Part shown: positions 46,337-57,600 of the stretch, in pieces
Position numbering within the stretch: the first letter of the stretch is position 1
How the letters are laid out: each line of letters begins with the position of its first letter
Notes under the pieces: model-generated
Databases searched by the model: none
Seen by the model: only the letters and a program-made list of their open reading frames with translations
Told to the model about the DNA's origin: nothing
NCBI GenBank assembly: GCA_954871525.1
Contig: OX940872.1
Coordinates: forward strand, 6,533,180-6,597,179
Source of the DNA: Parietaria judaica
Taxonomy: Eukaryota > Streptophyta > Magnoliopsida > Rosales > Urticaceae
DNA length: 64,000 bases
Reading direction: 5' to 3'
Program-made: the position numbers and the translations under genes

Positions 46337-49300
46337 CTTTTAACTAGTCCAGCAAATGTGGGAGGGCACGGATATCCGTGCCCTCTTTTTTTTTTCCGCA
46401 GTCGGATTAATCCAAGTCCGGATTTTTTCGGACCCGGATTAATCCGACTCCGTATTTTTTTTTATATTTTTATTTAAATTGCGTTTTAGTCCTTTTATTT
46501 AAAAAAAAAGTTGTACATACGCCTTTTAGAGTTCTTGTACACGGGTTTAGAGTTTGAAATTCAAATTATAATTTACGGTTTTTACGGTTTTGAGATTCAA
46601 ATTTCAAATTTCAAGTACGATATAAACATAGAGATATATAAATAACGGGCCTCGTTAAAACCTCTCCAAGCCCCCCAAAAGGGTGCGGCTCGGGCGAGGA
46701 AAGAGCGCCCTAAGGTTTTTATTTATATTATAAAGCAAATACAAATGTCATACAATTACAAAGTACAACCCGATTACTCCGGGTTTGCCACATTAAGCTC
46801 GTTGAAATAGTCTAACAACTCGTTGTCTACCATTTGATTATCTTGCGTTTGCTTTTCGGCCAAAATCCAATCCTTGGAAAGCATAAGGATTTCGATTAAA
46901 AACGCCTTCGTTGACTTGCGTCGAGCCTCCAATAGGCGTCCCGCCAATGAGAAAGCCGCTTCCGATGACACCGTGGAGACCGGAACGGTGAGGATGTCGC
47001 GAGCCACCAATGATAAAACCGGGTACTCAAGACGATTTACGCGCCACCATTCAAGTATGTCGAGGCCTTCGTCGGGACACGGTGCCGGTGGAAGGTTACA
47101 AAAGACGTCGTACTCTTTGATTCTTCGGCGGTTTGCTCTTCGGGGACGACGACCTCCGGAACTCCCGCTATGTTGTGACGTTGACGCCGGACTTGACACC
47201 GTTGATGATCCTCCTTGCCCGCCGGTATGAGTTAGGTTGTAAAACACCCGATGCGTCGAAACATAGAACGCACCGGGTGCGTTGCTCGGGGGCGGCGTCG
47301 GGACGTGTTCCGTGTCTCCTTCTTGCTCCATATCGTCGTAATACTTCGTCTCGTACTCCTTGTAAAGAAGCCTCATCTTCAATTCCGCGTCGGGATAGTC
47401 TTCGTCAAGGTATGGATCTCCCGTCAATTGTTGCATCATAGCCAAGATCGCTTGCAATTTACCGAGCTTTAGTGTAGGATCTATGATTATAGCCGCGCAA
47501 AACAAAAATGGAATATGTTTCCAATAAACCCTAAATTTTTCAATCATCGGTGTCAAAACATTTGCAAATAAAGGGTTTTGTTTTGCTTTATCAAAATGAA
47601 CAATAATATCAAAAATGCAAGCTAAAGCTAAATGAGATGTGGGTTTGTAAACATGAGATAAAGTAACGGTAATAGTGTAAAAAAGGGATAGAAAAGCCTG
47701 GAATTTGATAGCCATCATCCAATCGGATTCGTCGAGGTAGTCGTCCACGTGTCTGAACTCTTGTCCGTTGATCCAGTTCGTCACTAGCTCCTTGTACGGT
47801 ATGACCGCCTCCAACATCAAGTAGGTGGAGTTCCACCGGAAAGGGATATCCGGGGAGAACACTCGCTCCGCTTTGTGGTATTCCCTGCAATATGCTAACC
47901 AAGATTCCGTGCGCATAGTAGATGATCGTATGTACATAATGGCACTCCTAATTCTATCTATGCTCGGCGAAATAATATTTAACCCCGCTTGAACTATCAA
48001 ATTGATAATATGGCATGCACATCTTTGATGGAAATAATCGGCCCTAAAATTGTCAAGACTATCCTTTAACATATCAACGGTAATGTTGTGGGGGCTAGCA
48101 TTATCTAATGTGATTGAAACTACCCTATTGCTAAGGTTCCAAAATGTCAACACATTCAATATAGCCTCGGCAATGTTAACCCCGGTATGCTTAACACGCA
48201 TGGGTTTAAATCCTAAAATACGCTTTTCTATTTCCAATCATCGTTAATAAAATGAGCTACAACGGAAATATAATCATCGTTAGCGTGACCTTTCCAACAA
48301 TCTGATGTTAAAACAAACTTGTACGACGCTTGTTGAAATAATTTGTCTAGCTCAACTCTTTGTTCATCATAATATTGAATTATTGTCTCTCTAGTTACAT
48401 GACGCGAGACGTACCGGTAGTTTATCGGGGCGATGAATGCTAAAAACTCGTTCAAACCATCACCCTCAGAAAACGATATCGGTAAACCATCGCGTATGAT
48501 AAATCTAGCGAGAGCTTTCCTATAAATGAGATCGTATAAGCGACTTACCTCCTCCACTTTCTTACGCTTTCGGCATTGCAAGGCGTGATCTCGGAGGTAC
48601 GATGTGCCTTGAGTTTTTGGATCGGCCGGCTTTATTTCTCCGCAAGTTCGACATTTCCCGAATCTTTCCTCCTTTCCTATAGTAGGATTAAGAATATAAA
48701 GCGGGAAAAAGTCATTTCGCCATACCGGTTTTGGCGGTGGCGGGTTTGTCGGCGGCGGAATAGGAGGCCGACTAGAACCACGAGACCGACCACGAGCTCG
48801 GACCGGCGGCGGCGGTGGAAGAATTTCGTCCTCCTCTTTGACGTCGTCCTCCTCTTCGTCGTCGTCCTCATCGTCGTCGTCATCGTTCCCGCCTTCAAGA
48901 CCTTCGTAATTCGGATCGTCGTCTCTTCCGTCGTTCATGTTCATCGATCCCGAAGCTTCTCGGTTTTGGGCATCGTACGCCTCTTGCTCGCTCGACCATT
49001 CCGGAATATTTCCTGTAGCATTTTGAAGCAAGTTAGTAAAACCACCAAATTGTTGACCATAAATTACCGGAACGATGGCATGGGGTTGAATTTGTGGCGA
49101 TGGTAGACTAGAGGAACCCGGAGCATTTTGTTGGTAAACACCGCCATAATATGTATGTTGTATTTGTTGTTGTTGTACCGGCGGAGTTGAATGCGAAATA
49201 CTATTAATCGACCCGGTTTCGGAACCGGCCCGTCCTTTTCCTCGGCGATCATTTCGGCCTCGAGAACGGTTATCGGAACTCGACATATAACTATAATATA

Positions 49301-49807
49301 ACTAAACTATATAATATAATAGATATTATGATAATAAGTGTATTAATATAACTATAAGATAAGAAAACTATAGCTTAAAATCGGATTTTTTTTAGAGCTT
49401 GGGCGAGTTGAGAGAGTATGAGATGAAGAGAATGAGTTGAGTGAAAAAAAATGAGGGAGAAGTGTGGTTTTTATAGGAAAAAAATGGAGAGAATCGAGTA
49501 AAGAGGGTATAATTAATACCCAACAGATATATTCAGGCCCCTTTCTGCAATTTGTAGAAATCACCTCGGGACCACACGGGAGAGTCGTTGCCCAACGGCT
49601 CCTTCCATCGAGCCGTACACGTGGCTCATCCAACGGCTCAAAAAATAGAGCCGTTGCCTTTTTATTTATTTTTTTAATTTTTTTTTTAAATGTCGGAGCC
49701 GGATTAATCTGGCTCCGTATTAAGTCGGAGTCGGAGCTCCGACTCCGTAAAAAAAAATGGAGGGTCCGGGAAATCCGACCATCCACATTTCCAGGACTAC
49801 TTTTAAC
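46337..49807 (-). mobile_element. Near-complete hAT transposon
   Basis: Element 46345-49799 (3455 bp), flanked by the perfect 8-bp duplication cttttaac (46337-46344 and 49800-49807), which fits the nTnnnnAn preference of hAT insertions. Terminal repeats are TAGTCC(A/T)G(C/G)AAATGTGG. Subterminal regions at both ends are dense in ggattaatccg and gactccg motifs, the kind of repeated palindromic sites hAT transposases bind. It contains a single transposase gene on the minus strand and is the full-length relative of the palindrome at 19913-24464. Confidence 0.93.
46774..49286 (-). pseudogene. hAT transposase with BED finger, one frameshift
   Basis: The first 352 codons (49286 downwards) hold a Gln/Pro-rich start, an acidic run (residues 135-153), a Pro-rich linker and a BED zinc finger (about residues 187-240; CRTCGEIK ... 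YLRDHALQC). The catalytic core begins with LTSDCWKG. At about 48228-48240 a one-base deletion, relative to the palindrome arms, changes frame. The remaining 487-residue frame continues with LDNASPHN, the insertion domain and the hAT dimerisation domain (STVSSEAAFSLAGRLLEARR). Unlike the palindrome arms it keeps GLNIISPSIDRIRS in frame. With only this one lesion visible, it was probably active recently. Confidence 0.9.
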
Positions 49808-50520
49808 TAATCATTGGTTGTTGGTTAATATTCCAAGGACAACTATTGATTAAGGAATGTATTATGAGATTATCCGTGTGACTGTGTGAGCCTTATTTTT
49901 GCTAGGAGTTCTTGCATTTTGCTGGCAGAAATCGAGATCGACGAGACAGAGAAAGCCGCAGAAGGAAAAATTGCTTATGGTGATGCCGATTGGAGACGAA
50001 CGATAGCGTTCGAGCTCTGCATTTCTATATCTCGTTACGAAGTGGGAAAAATATAATTAGGTTGGATTCTTGAAGTTTATTACAAGTTTGAAATTGATAT
50101 TCTTCACCATTGTATTAGGGTTTACTTGGTATGACTACTTCTTGATGGGATAATGGCAAAGTATTTACTACGAACAAATCATACATATAGGATTTTTAAA
50201 ATATATATATATAATGTATGTAAATATTGATTTATACTAATTATAACATATTTTTAATAATATATGTAATTAATATATAGGCTTAATAATAGTACATTAA
50301 TCTGGGATAGTTTGATTTAATAAAATAAAAATAGAAAAAAAAAAATTTAGTGTAAAATTTGAAGAGTTTGTTGTAATTGGAGATAAAAAAAAATGGTGCT
50401 AAATGGTATGATTTTATTATTTTAACACCAAATTTGAGGTCGAAGCTTGGAGTTTCCGTGAGGACTCTTCTTACATTATTACAAAACGTTACACTAAACT
50501 CGATTACATTATGCTAGGGT
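49808..50520. other. Intergenic stretch, 3' flank of the 11S gene
   Basis: No gene recognised; AT-rich from about 50140. Confidence 0.4.
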
Positions 50521-50932
50521 TTAGGCCGCGATGGCCATCCTCTCGGAGCTGGAGGTAGGGTTGGCCCTGAACAAGGTGGTCTCCTGCCTGTTGTACTTGA
50601 GCCTCCTCGCCTGCTCGCTCGAGATCCGGTACATGTTGGCCACCACATCGTCAGGAAGGGCCCGCATGAAGGAGACCTTGCCTGCGAGCTGGTTGACCTT
50701 CGCGTTCTGGTTGGTCTTGAAGGAGATCCACTCGAACCCCTCCTTCTCGGCCTTCTTCACGATCGCGTAGTTCTGAGGCACAGTCAGGGCTTGTCCCTGT
50801 TGGAGCTCGCCGTCAAACACGGAGTGGCCCATGCTGTTCACCACCTGGCACCTCGCGCGGCCCCGGATGACGTAGATCACGCTGTGCGCGTTCATGTTCC
50901 AGTGCGGTGCGTACATTGCGTCCTGTCATCAT

Positions 50933-50968
<36 letters not shown>

Positions 50969-53196
50969 ACGTATCAGTCAATACTTAGTAAGTATTTACA
51001 TATATGTATATATATAATATAGAGAGAAATATAGTATAAAATTCTAGCTGGAGAGTGGAGATATACCAGTATGTATATTAATCCTACAAAAGTTTGAAAT
51101 TCTTAGCTTGAAATATATGATAATGCATTAGAAAAACAAAAAGCAGAGAATACCCACAAACTTATACATATATATAAATATATTATAAGTTAATTTGTAG
51201 TGTTAAAAATATGAAATATACTTAATATTTAGTGTAAATAAGTCAGCATCCTACTACAACTTACGCTGTAGAGGAAGCCTCTCTCGGCGCTGAGCTGGAG
51301 CCAGTTGAGAATGGGTAGGTTGAAGGTGTTGACGGTGGCGAGGCGGCCGGCACGGGGGCTGAACACGTCAGCACGGGCGGGGTCGTTGATGTTCTCCCTG
51401 ATGCGCATGGTGCATATGTTCTCCTCCACTCCGTTGCGACGGCTCCCGTGCTCCCTCTCCGCGGACCGGAGCTCCTGCTCGTGCCTCTCATGCTCCTGCT
51501 CGGCCCGGGACTCGTGGGGGCGCACTAGGCGCAGCTGGTCCCTCACCAATATGATGGATCCCCGCCTGTCGTTCGGGTTTTGGATCCTCCTTGCAGTTTC
51601 CGAATCGATGTTGAAGGCCTCCTGGAGGAAGTTGAGCCCAAATCCGCTGAAGATGTTGTTCTTGAAGCCCTCTTCGGTGCTCTCGCCAAAGCGCGGGCTC
51701 CGCTGGCTGCGCTGGATTCTCTCAGTGCGCATTTGCTCCTCTCGCCGGCTCTGGTGGAACTCGTCTTGCGGGTTGCCGGCGAGGTAGAATCGCTGTCAGG
51801 GCCATATTCCACATATCATTATATATCAGATCATTTAAAAATATATTATGCGCTTTTAACGATATATATATATGACTATTGCTTCCATATATATTACATT
51901 TGTGTATACTATTCAAATATATATAATGAGTTTTTTAAAGATAAATATGTGACGTGACAAGTTGGAAGGAGTACGTGGCGCCAATAACGTTTGGGTACTT
52001 TATTTATCCAAACTTTATATCCAAACGTCAAGTACTTTAGCCAGAGTTTACCCGTATTATTTATATATATATATATATATATATTAGGATCAATACATTT
52101 TTTCTAGTCTTAAAAAAAAAACATTTAAGATGTTACTACTTACTAGGATTTGAAGGCCTAAAACTTATTTCTCAAGTACATGTTAAAAAATTTATCATAT
52201 AATACATTAGTTCAATTTTTCAAATTATATATTAGAATTGGCTATTCTAGTAAGTATATAAGATGAGGTTATTTTACCCTAGGGCTTCGGTCGAGTTGGT
52301 TGTTGTGGTTAGAGACGTCGAGGAGAGTGACGAAGACGAGGCGGTTGTCGCCGTCGTTGTAACTCCAGTAGGCGACACCGGCTGGGATGGCAACGATGTC
52401 ACCCTCTCTGACATGGCGCAGCTTCTGGTGGCGGTCCTGCTGGGTTCGGCTGCCGGCTCCGGATCCGAGCTGGGATTCCTCAAATGTCTCGGGGCATCCT
52501 GGGAATGTCACTCCCAATATACCTCTCCCTGCATCCACAAATTAATATATGTAGATAACAATCAACACAGATCAATGTGGTCAAATTTGTTTTCCCAGTT
52601 TAATTATGGTATTAATTAGCATATTTGTCTATTATACATTTATGCTTTTGCCCTTTTAATTTCTAAAAATAAATAATATAATCAAGACATTTGCTTTATT
52701 ACCCTTTAATTACCCATTTTAGGTGATGCAAAAAAGAGTGAACATATATTTAAAGGTTCTTATCTCGAAAATACTTATATTGATCAATTAACATATAAAT
52801 ATATATAATTGAATGAGTACTGTAGCCAAATGCACATTCAAATATTTATATATATAGTCAATATAAATATATATATATATAGGAACTGTAATTTGGGTTA
52901 CCCTGGATAATGTGGACGAGCTGAGGTGCGTTGGTGTAGGAAGGCAAGTGCAGGCCCTTGGGCTCCATGGTTGTGCGCGTGAGCGCCACGCCGGTGCACT
53001 GGAACTGCTCGCGGCTCGGGTTCCACGACTCCACCGTGCCCCCCTCGCACTCGACGCGGCTGTCGGGCTCGTTGGCCTCGAGCCGGTTGAGCTGGCACTC
53101 GTCGCGCATCTCGAACTGCTCAGTCTGCCGCGCCAGGCAGCCGCAGAATGCCAGCGCCACGCACAGCGAGAGCAGGAGTACCGAAGGCCTCGCCAT
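50521..53196 (-). CDS. 11S globulin (legumin-type) seed storage protein
   Basis: Four exons (53196-52902, 52528-52278, 51792-51265, 50922-50521) give 491 aa, with the classic three-intron legumin layout and in-frame GT-AG junctions. Residues 1-22 are a signal peptide. The acidic chain follows with [39 protein letters not shown] and [13 protein letters not shown] Glu/Arg-rich variable region precedes the processing site Asn302-Gly303 in NGVEENICT, where asparaginyl endopeptidase separates acidic and basic chains. The Cys in NICT should pair with an acidic-chain Cys. The basic chain is a cupin ([17 protein letters not shown]). The protein is stored as hexamers in protein vacuoles. Intron 3 has a (TA)n run at 50937-50966 and intron 2 holds a decayed fold-back terminus near 52033. 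Confidence 0.95.
51990..52053. mobile_element. Relic of a fold-back MULE end in 11S intron 2
   Basis: The sequence ends gtactttagccagagtttaccc, close to the inverse of the GGGTAAACT(G/C)CGGCTAATGTAC terminus of the three larger fold-back elements. The rest is lost. Confidence 0.5.
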
Positions 53197-53262
53197 TGTT
53201 GCTATGAGAGAGACAGAGAGAAGAGTGTGTTGTGGTGTGATGTGATGACCCGATTGCGTTGG

Positions 53263-53270
53263 TATTTATA
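53263..53270 (-). promoter_or_regulatory. TATA box of the 11S globulin gene
   Basis: TATAAATA on the minus strand, 67 bases upstream of the ATG. Confidence 0.75.
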
Positions 53271-53315
53271 GGTGAGAGCTAGGGTTTGCGTGGAGATGTG
53301 CGTAAGGCATCTTCG

Positions 53316-53327
53316 GCTTGCATGGCT
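53316..53327 (-). promoter_or_regulatory. Legumin box / RY element
   Basis: AGCCATGCAAGC on the minus strand, about 50 bases upstream of the TATA box. This is the core of the legumin box and contains the CATGCA RY motif bound by B3 factors of the ABI3/FUS3 type, which confers embryo-specific expression. Further CATGCA motifs lie near 53468-53487. Confidence 0.8.
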
Positions 53328-53692
53328 GAGCAAACCCTAGAGCTTTACAGCTCAGTGCGTGAGGCACGGCAAGTGGCTGCTGTGCTCTGTGGAAGAGAAA
53401 CGTGTATCTATATGTATACATGTATAATGTATGTAATGTAGCTCTTTCTTTTCCTTTGTCTATATATGCATGCAATGACATGCATCATCAGGTGGCTTGA
53501 ATCCATTCATTCTGGCGCATTCTTACAGGCTCTTAATTAATTAAAACGTACATAAATGGTGATATGAAGAATGTATTTTTTTTGTAATTTCAAAAAGGGA
53601 TAGTCGCGGCAAAAGTTGTAATAATCTTTTTATCGCTGTAGATAAATTTTCATTCTTTTTGTACATGGTAAATTTCTTATTTTCTGAAATTG

Positions 53693-53990
53693 TAAGAGCT
53701 GCTCCAATCGAGTTGTATATTGAACTCTAAAATAGAGTGGAAGCTCCAGTGGAGCTCTATACATCACGCTTGAATAGCGTGAAAGTCATTTGATGAACAG
53801 TGTAGCGCGACACTATTCATTGCGCCATTTTTTATTTATTTTTTTTGGCCCCTCAAAACTCTAATATTTATACAAGTGTTTAAAGTTTATAAAATTATTT
53901 AATATTTACCCTTAATATTATTTATAAAGGAAATCACTGTTTATTGAATAATAAAATGAAAAATAGAGTCGTCGGCTGGAGATGACCTAA
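53693..53990. mobile_element. Tourist-like (PIF/Harbinger) MITE
   Basis: Element 53696-53987 (292 bp), flanked by TAA on both sides. Ends are gagctgctccaatc and, inverted, ggtcatctccagcc, which resemble the GAGCATCTCCA-type ends of plant Harbinger MITEs. It lies about 500 bases upstream of the 11S start. No coding frame. Confidence 0.6.
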
Positions 53991-54342
53991 ATATTTTTTT
54001 GTTTTTGTTTTGAATAAGCTGAAATTGTAAGTTAGTTAGTCTTTCCTACACTAATTTTCAAGTCAAAATCCAAATGACATCTTGTTGATCACCAAATACA
54101 TGACATGCCATGTCGATAATATAATTGTCATAATAACACAATATAAATATTGATACACCAATCATTTTAATATTTAGTTTTTCCTTATATATATTGTTTA
54201 TATACAACGGTGGAGTGAACAGTGGGCTTACCTACACCGTACTAGAATAATTTGTGTCACGGCTTCGGTTTAGATCTTGATACTTGTGAAAATTATATTA
54301 TATTATATATATATATATTAAAAAAGAAGTAAAAGAACAATT

Positions 54343-54579
54343 CTATTTCCTTAAGAATATACACTTTTTTTTTTTACATTTCGCAAAATAGAGAATACAC
54401 TCGGTAGATTTTGCTTGAAACAAATTCTGAAAAGATGCTTTCAGTGTAGTCGTTATTTGTTGAGACGTGATGCCGACACTATAGCTCTCGCTTTCATGGA
54501 AGCTCGAGACCGCAAAAGACGCAAGTAGAAGAATCCATACAACCATGCACACGAGCTCCACCTTCCAAACCTGTAGCAT
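54343..54579 (-). CDS. Small putative secreted or membrane-anchored protein (uncertain)
   Basis: A 78-residue frame begins with a strongly hydrophobic N-terminus (VELVCMVVWILLLASFAV), then a Ser/Thr-rich stretch and a Lys-rich end. I do not recognise a family. It could be a first exon or a chance frame. No partner exon was found. Confidence 0.25.
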   Translation of the reverse strand: MLQVWKVELVCMVVWILLLASFAVSSFHESESYSVGITSQQITTTLKASFQNLFQAKSTECILYFAKCKKKKCIFLRK

Positions 54580-54599
54580 GATGATTTTTATTTGTTTCC

Positions 54600-55422
54600 T
54601 TTTAAATATTTATTTGCTTGCTTTGATTAGTTTTATTGGTGTTATTTGATTTCCGTAATTAAGTCGTGTGTTGTATTTTTTATCTTATTTCCATTCTTGT
54701 ATTGAGACACATTCTTCCTCATATGTGAGTTTGAAGAGTTCGGTGGTTTTTTGGTTGATTATTAATAAAAGTTTTCAAGCTTCATAGCTTGTTCATCAAA
54801 AAGATTGACGTTTTTCATAGATCGGTCTACATCAACACGTCAATTTTGTTTCGGTATTTTAGTTATATCTCACCCCGACCATGTTGCCCTTCAACGTTTT
54901 TCGCTCACTCTTGCTCGACGCCGGAACATCGACGTCCTCGAGTTAAATCGGAGACAACTTAGATGTGGAGGTGCAGCAAGGTGGGACGTGTCGATAATAC
55001 AAATTTGACTCTTTTAACGAACGACTTGTCGTATACATTTATGGATCAATAATTTAACTAATTATGTCATGGTGCCGGAGAGAATTTTTATTCATGAGTT
55101 GTCGGAGACAGAGAACGACTTCCAGCAAAAAGTTAAAAATAACGATATAAGTACCACAATGTACAACCTATAATAAATTATACACAATGTACAACCTATA
55201 ACTCGTAGCAAGAGATGTCAGTCAAGCCTCCACGCGTCACCGCAGGAGAATGATCCACAGTCAACAAAGTCACAGGATCTCCTAAATCGTAGAAGATCAA
55301 CCTATAAATACAAGATCCAGCAAAAATATTAGTAGATATTAGTATAATATATTTTATCATAATATTTTTAGTATTCTTTACGCAATTGTTATTCTTGAGC
55401 TAAGAGTAGTTTACACGTGATT
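54600..55422. other. Intergenic stretch
   Basis: No gene recognised. A short near-duplicate (tacacaatgtacaacctataa) occurs twice near 55155 and 55180. Confidence 0.4.
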
Positions 55423-55851
55423 GTTGTATTCAGGGGCGGATTTACTCAGCACCGAGCGGGTGCGGGTGCCCCCCACTTGATTCAAATCCGTTATTTTTAA
55501 TAAATTAATATATACAATTTTATTAATATATACTGAATGTATCATACCAAAATGAAGTTAATACTCCGGTGTAGTGGTTATTTGAAAATAGTTTCAACTC
55601 TCTATCCTGAGAGATCAAAGATCAATTGCCATCAACTTTATTTTTTTTAATATTTATGACCTCTATTTTACTACTCAATTTTTAATTTAAAGTTTCTTTT
55701 ATTATACATAATATTTGTACAATTATATCACTAAATATTTTATCAATTATTAAAATTAATTATAAAAAATACTTTATTTATCATGTCACATTCTAAAAAT
55801 TCCATTTTTCTCCCTCTTGGCGCGAAATCCTAGCTCCGCGCAGGTTGAATT
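55423..55851. mobile_element. Non-autonomous hAT-like element
   Basis: Element 55431-55843 (413 bp) starts CAGGGGCGGA and ends, inverted, CTGCGCGGAG. The 8-bp flanks gttgtatt and gttgaatt match at 7 of 8. Length, terminus and flank size fit a hAT MITE. No transposase frame. Confidence 0.6.
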
Positions 55852-56430
55852 CACAACTCTTATTGTATCTACGAAATCAACAAAAATCAAAGATGTAGTC
55901 AATTATTGCTTGAAGGACACCTCAATAAAAGTTTCCAATGTCAATTTTCTATTGTATAAACATATATACACAAGCGATTTAGCACACGAATTCGACGAGA
56001 GATCAAGATGCATCCGAAAATACACACGGTTACAAATCAAATTGAGCTTCATCTAAAGCTTGTCAATTAGAGTGAAAACCCACATCAACGATAACTATTA
56101 ACTTTTGTATGAAATTGACGGCTATACGTTATCATTATTTTCGTTTCTACTGTTATTAAAAATCTTCTTCTCAAGGATAAATACTTTAGAATATCGTAGA
56201 CGATTTTTTCCATATGAATCTTTTTAAACAGCAAAGTCTATCGTTTGATGTAATAATGAGAATACTTGAATGTTTTTTCGACAATTTTAAAAAATCAGGA
56301 AAAGAAAATTCGTACTCAAAATCGATAAATAAAGCAAATTGACCAATACACATAAAACGAAAAAAAAAAAAAAATTACCATACATCTCCACACATAATTT
56401 TTCACATGATGAAGTCCTACATTGTTAACA

Positions 56431-57202
56431 ATTAAGGTTAATTGCGGCAATAATGCACAACTTTTCGTCAAGAGAGGTTTTAGGTCCCCAACCTTTCAAA
56501 GTGTGGGAAAAAATACACAACTTTTCTTAAATGTAAATCCGTTGGTCCTTCCGTTAGGGATGTTAAATTCTGCTGATGTGGCATAGTTAAACAGCCAAAT
56601 GGACTACCAACTTGTAATATTAATTGTATAATTTAATTAATAATAAATTAAATCATATTTTAATTATGATTAAAAAAATTAATACTTTAAATTAAATAAA
56701 TAATTTTTGCTCCCCCTAAAAATCTAACAGGCTCTTCGTCAAACATGAATAATTTTTTTGAAAAACGATGGATTATTTAACACGACAAAATTTGCAAGAA
56801 TTACATAACGACAGTTTATTAGAAACGACTAGAATTTTGAAAAAACGACCGATTATTAAAAACAACTGTAATTTAAAAAAAGACATAGTAAAGGTGTGAA
56901 TAATATTAAAGCACGAGTTCAAAAATAAGAACTACGCGTTAAATAAGTATTGCTTGTTAATTTCAAGTTTTAATTATTTTTTGAATCATAATTAAAATAT
57001 TTTAATTTAATCTTATTAATTAGGTTATGTAAGTAATATTAAAAATTGGCAATTCATTTGGCTGTTTAACGATGCCACATCAGCAGAAGTTAACATTCCT
57101 AGGACCAACGGATTTTACATTCAACAAACGTTGCGTATTTTTGCCCACACTTTGAAAGGTTGGGGACCTAAAACCCCTCTTGACCAAAAGTTGTGCATTT
57201 AA
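56431..57202. mobile_element. Non-autonomous inverted-repeat element (MULE-like terminus)
   Basis: The left end ggttaattgcggcaataatg and about 170 following bases (including acctttcaaagtgtgggaaa and tgatgtggcatagttaaac) recur inverted at about 57045-57200. The right terminus has lost the final tgccgcaattaacc. The middle is AT-rich with several aaacgac repeats (56760-56890). Terminus style matches the other GCGGC-ended MULE-type elements here. No duplication is visible because the right end is truncated. Confidence 0.65.
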
Positions 57203-57600
57203 TTTTTCATGCAAACAAGTCTCACATTGATGTAATGGCTAACATAGTTAGAAATAAATCATTAATTTATACAAGATATAAAGAGGAGATATGTGACCCC
57301 TTCCTTTTAATAGTTTTAGTACCGAAGCTAACATAATAATATTGTAAGAAAAATAATTTATATAAAGTGGCAATTTATTTTAGGATGTTAAAAGATAATA
57401 AATAAAGTGACATTTATTTATAATTTAAGTGTAGAATGACAGTATAATTAATAGTTCAAGATCATGTACAAATATCCGCTTCACTAACCATTATTAACTT
57501 ATGGGCTATGGCCCCAACAAAGGAAACAAAAGTCACAAAAACAAAGATTCATACCAAAAGGGAAAGAATATTTATTGGGGAAGCTCCGTAAAAAACGGGT
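57203..57600. other. 3' flank of the SPS gene
   Basis: AT-rich; nothing recognised. Confidence 0.4.
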
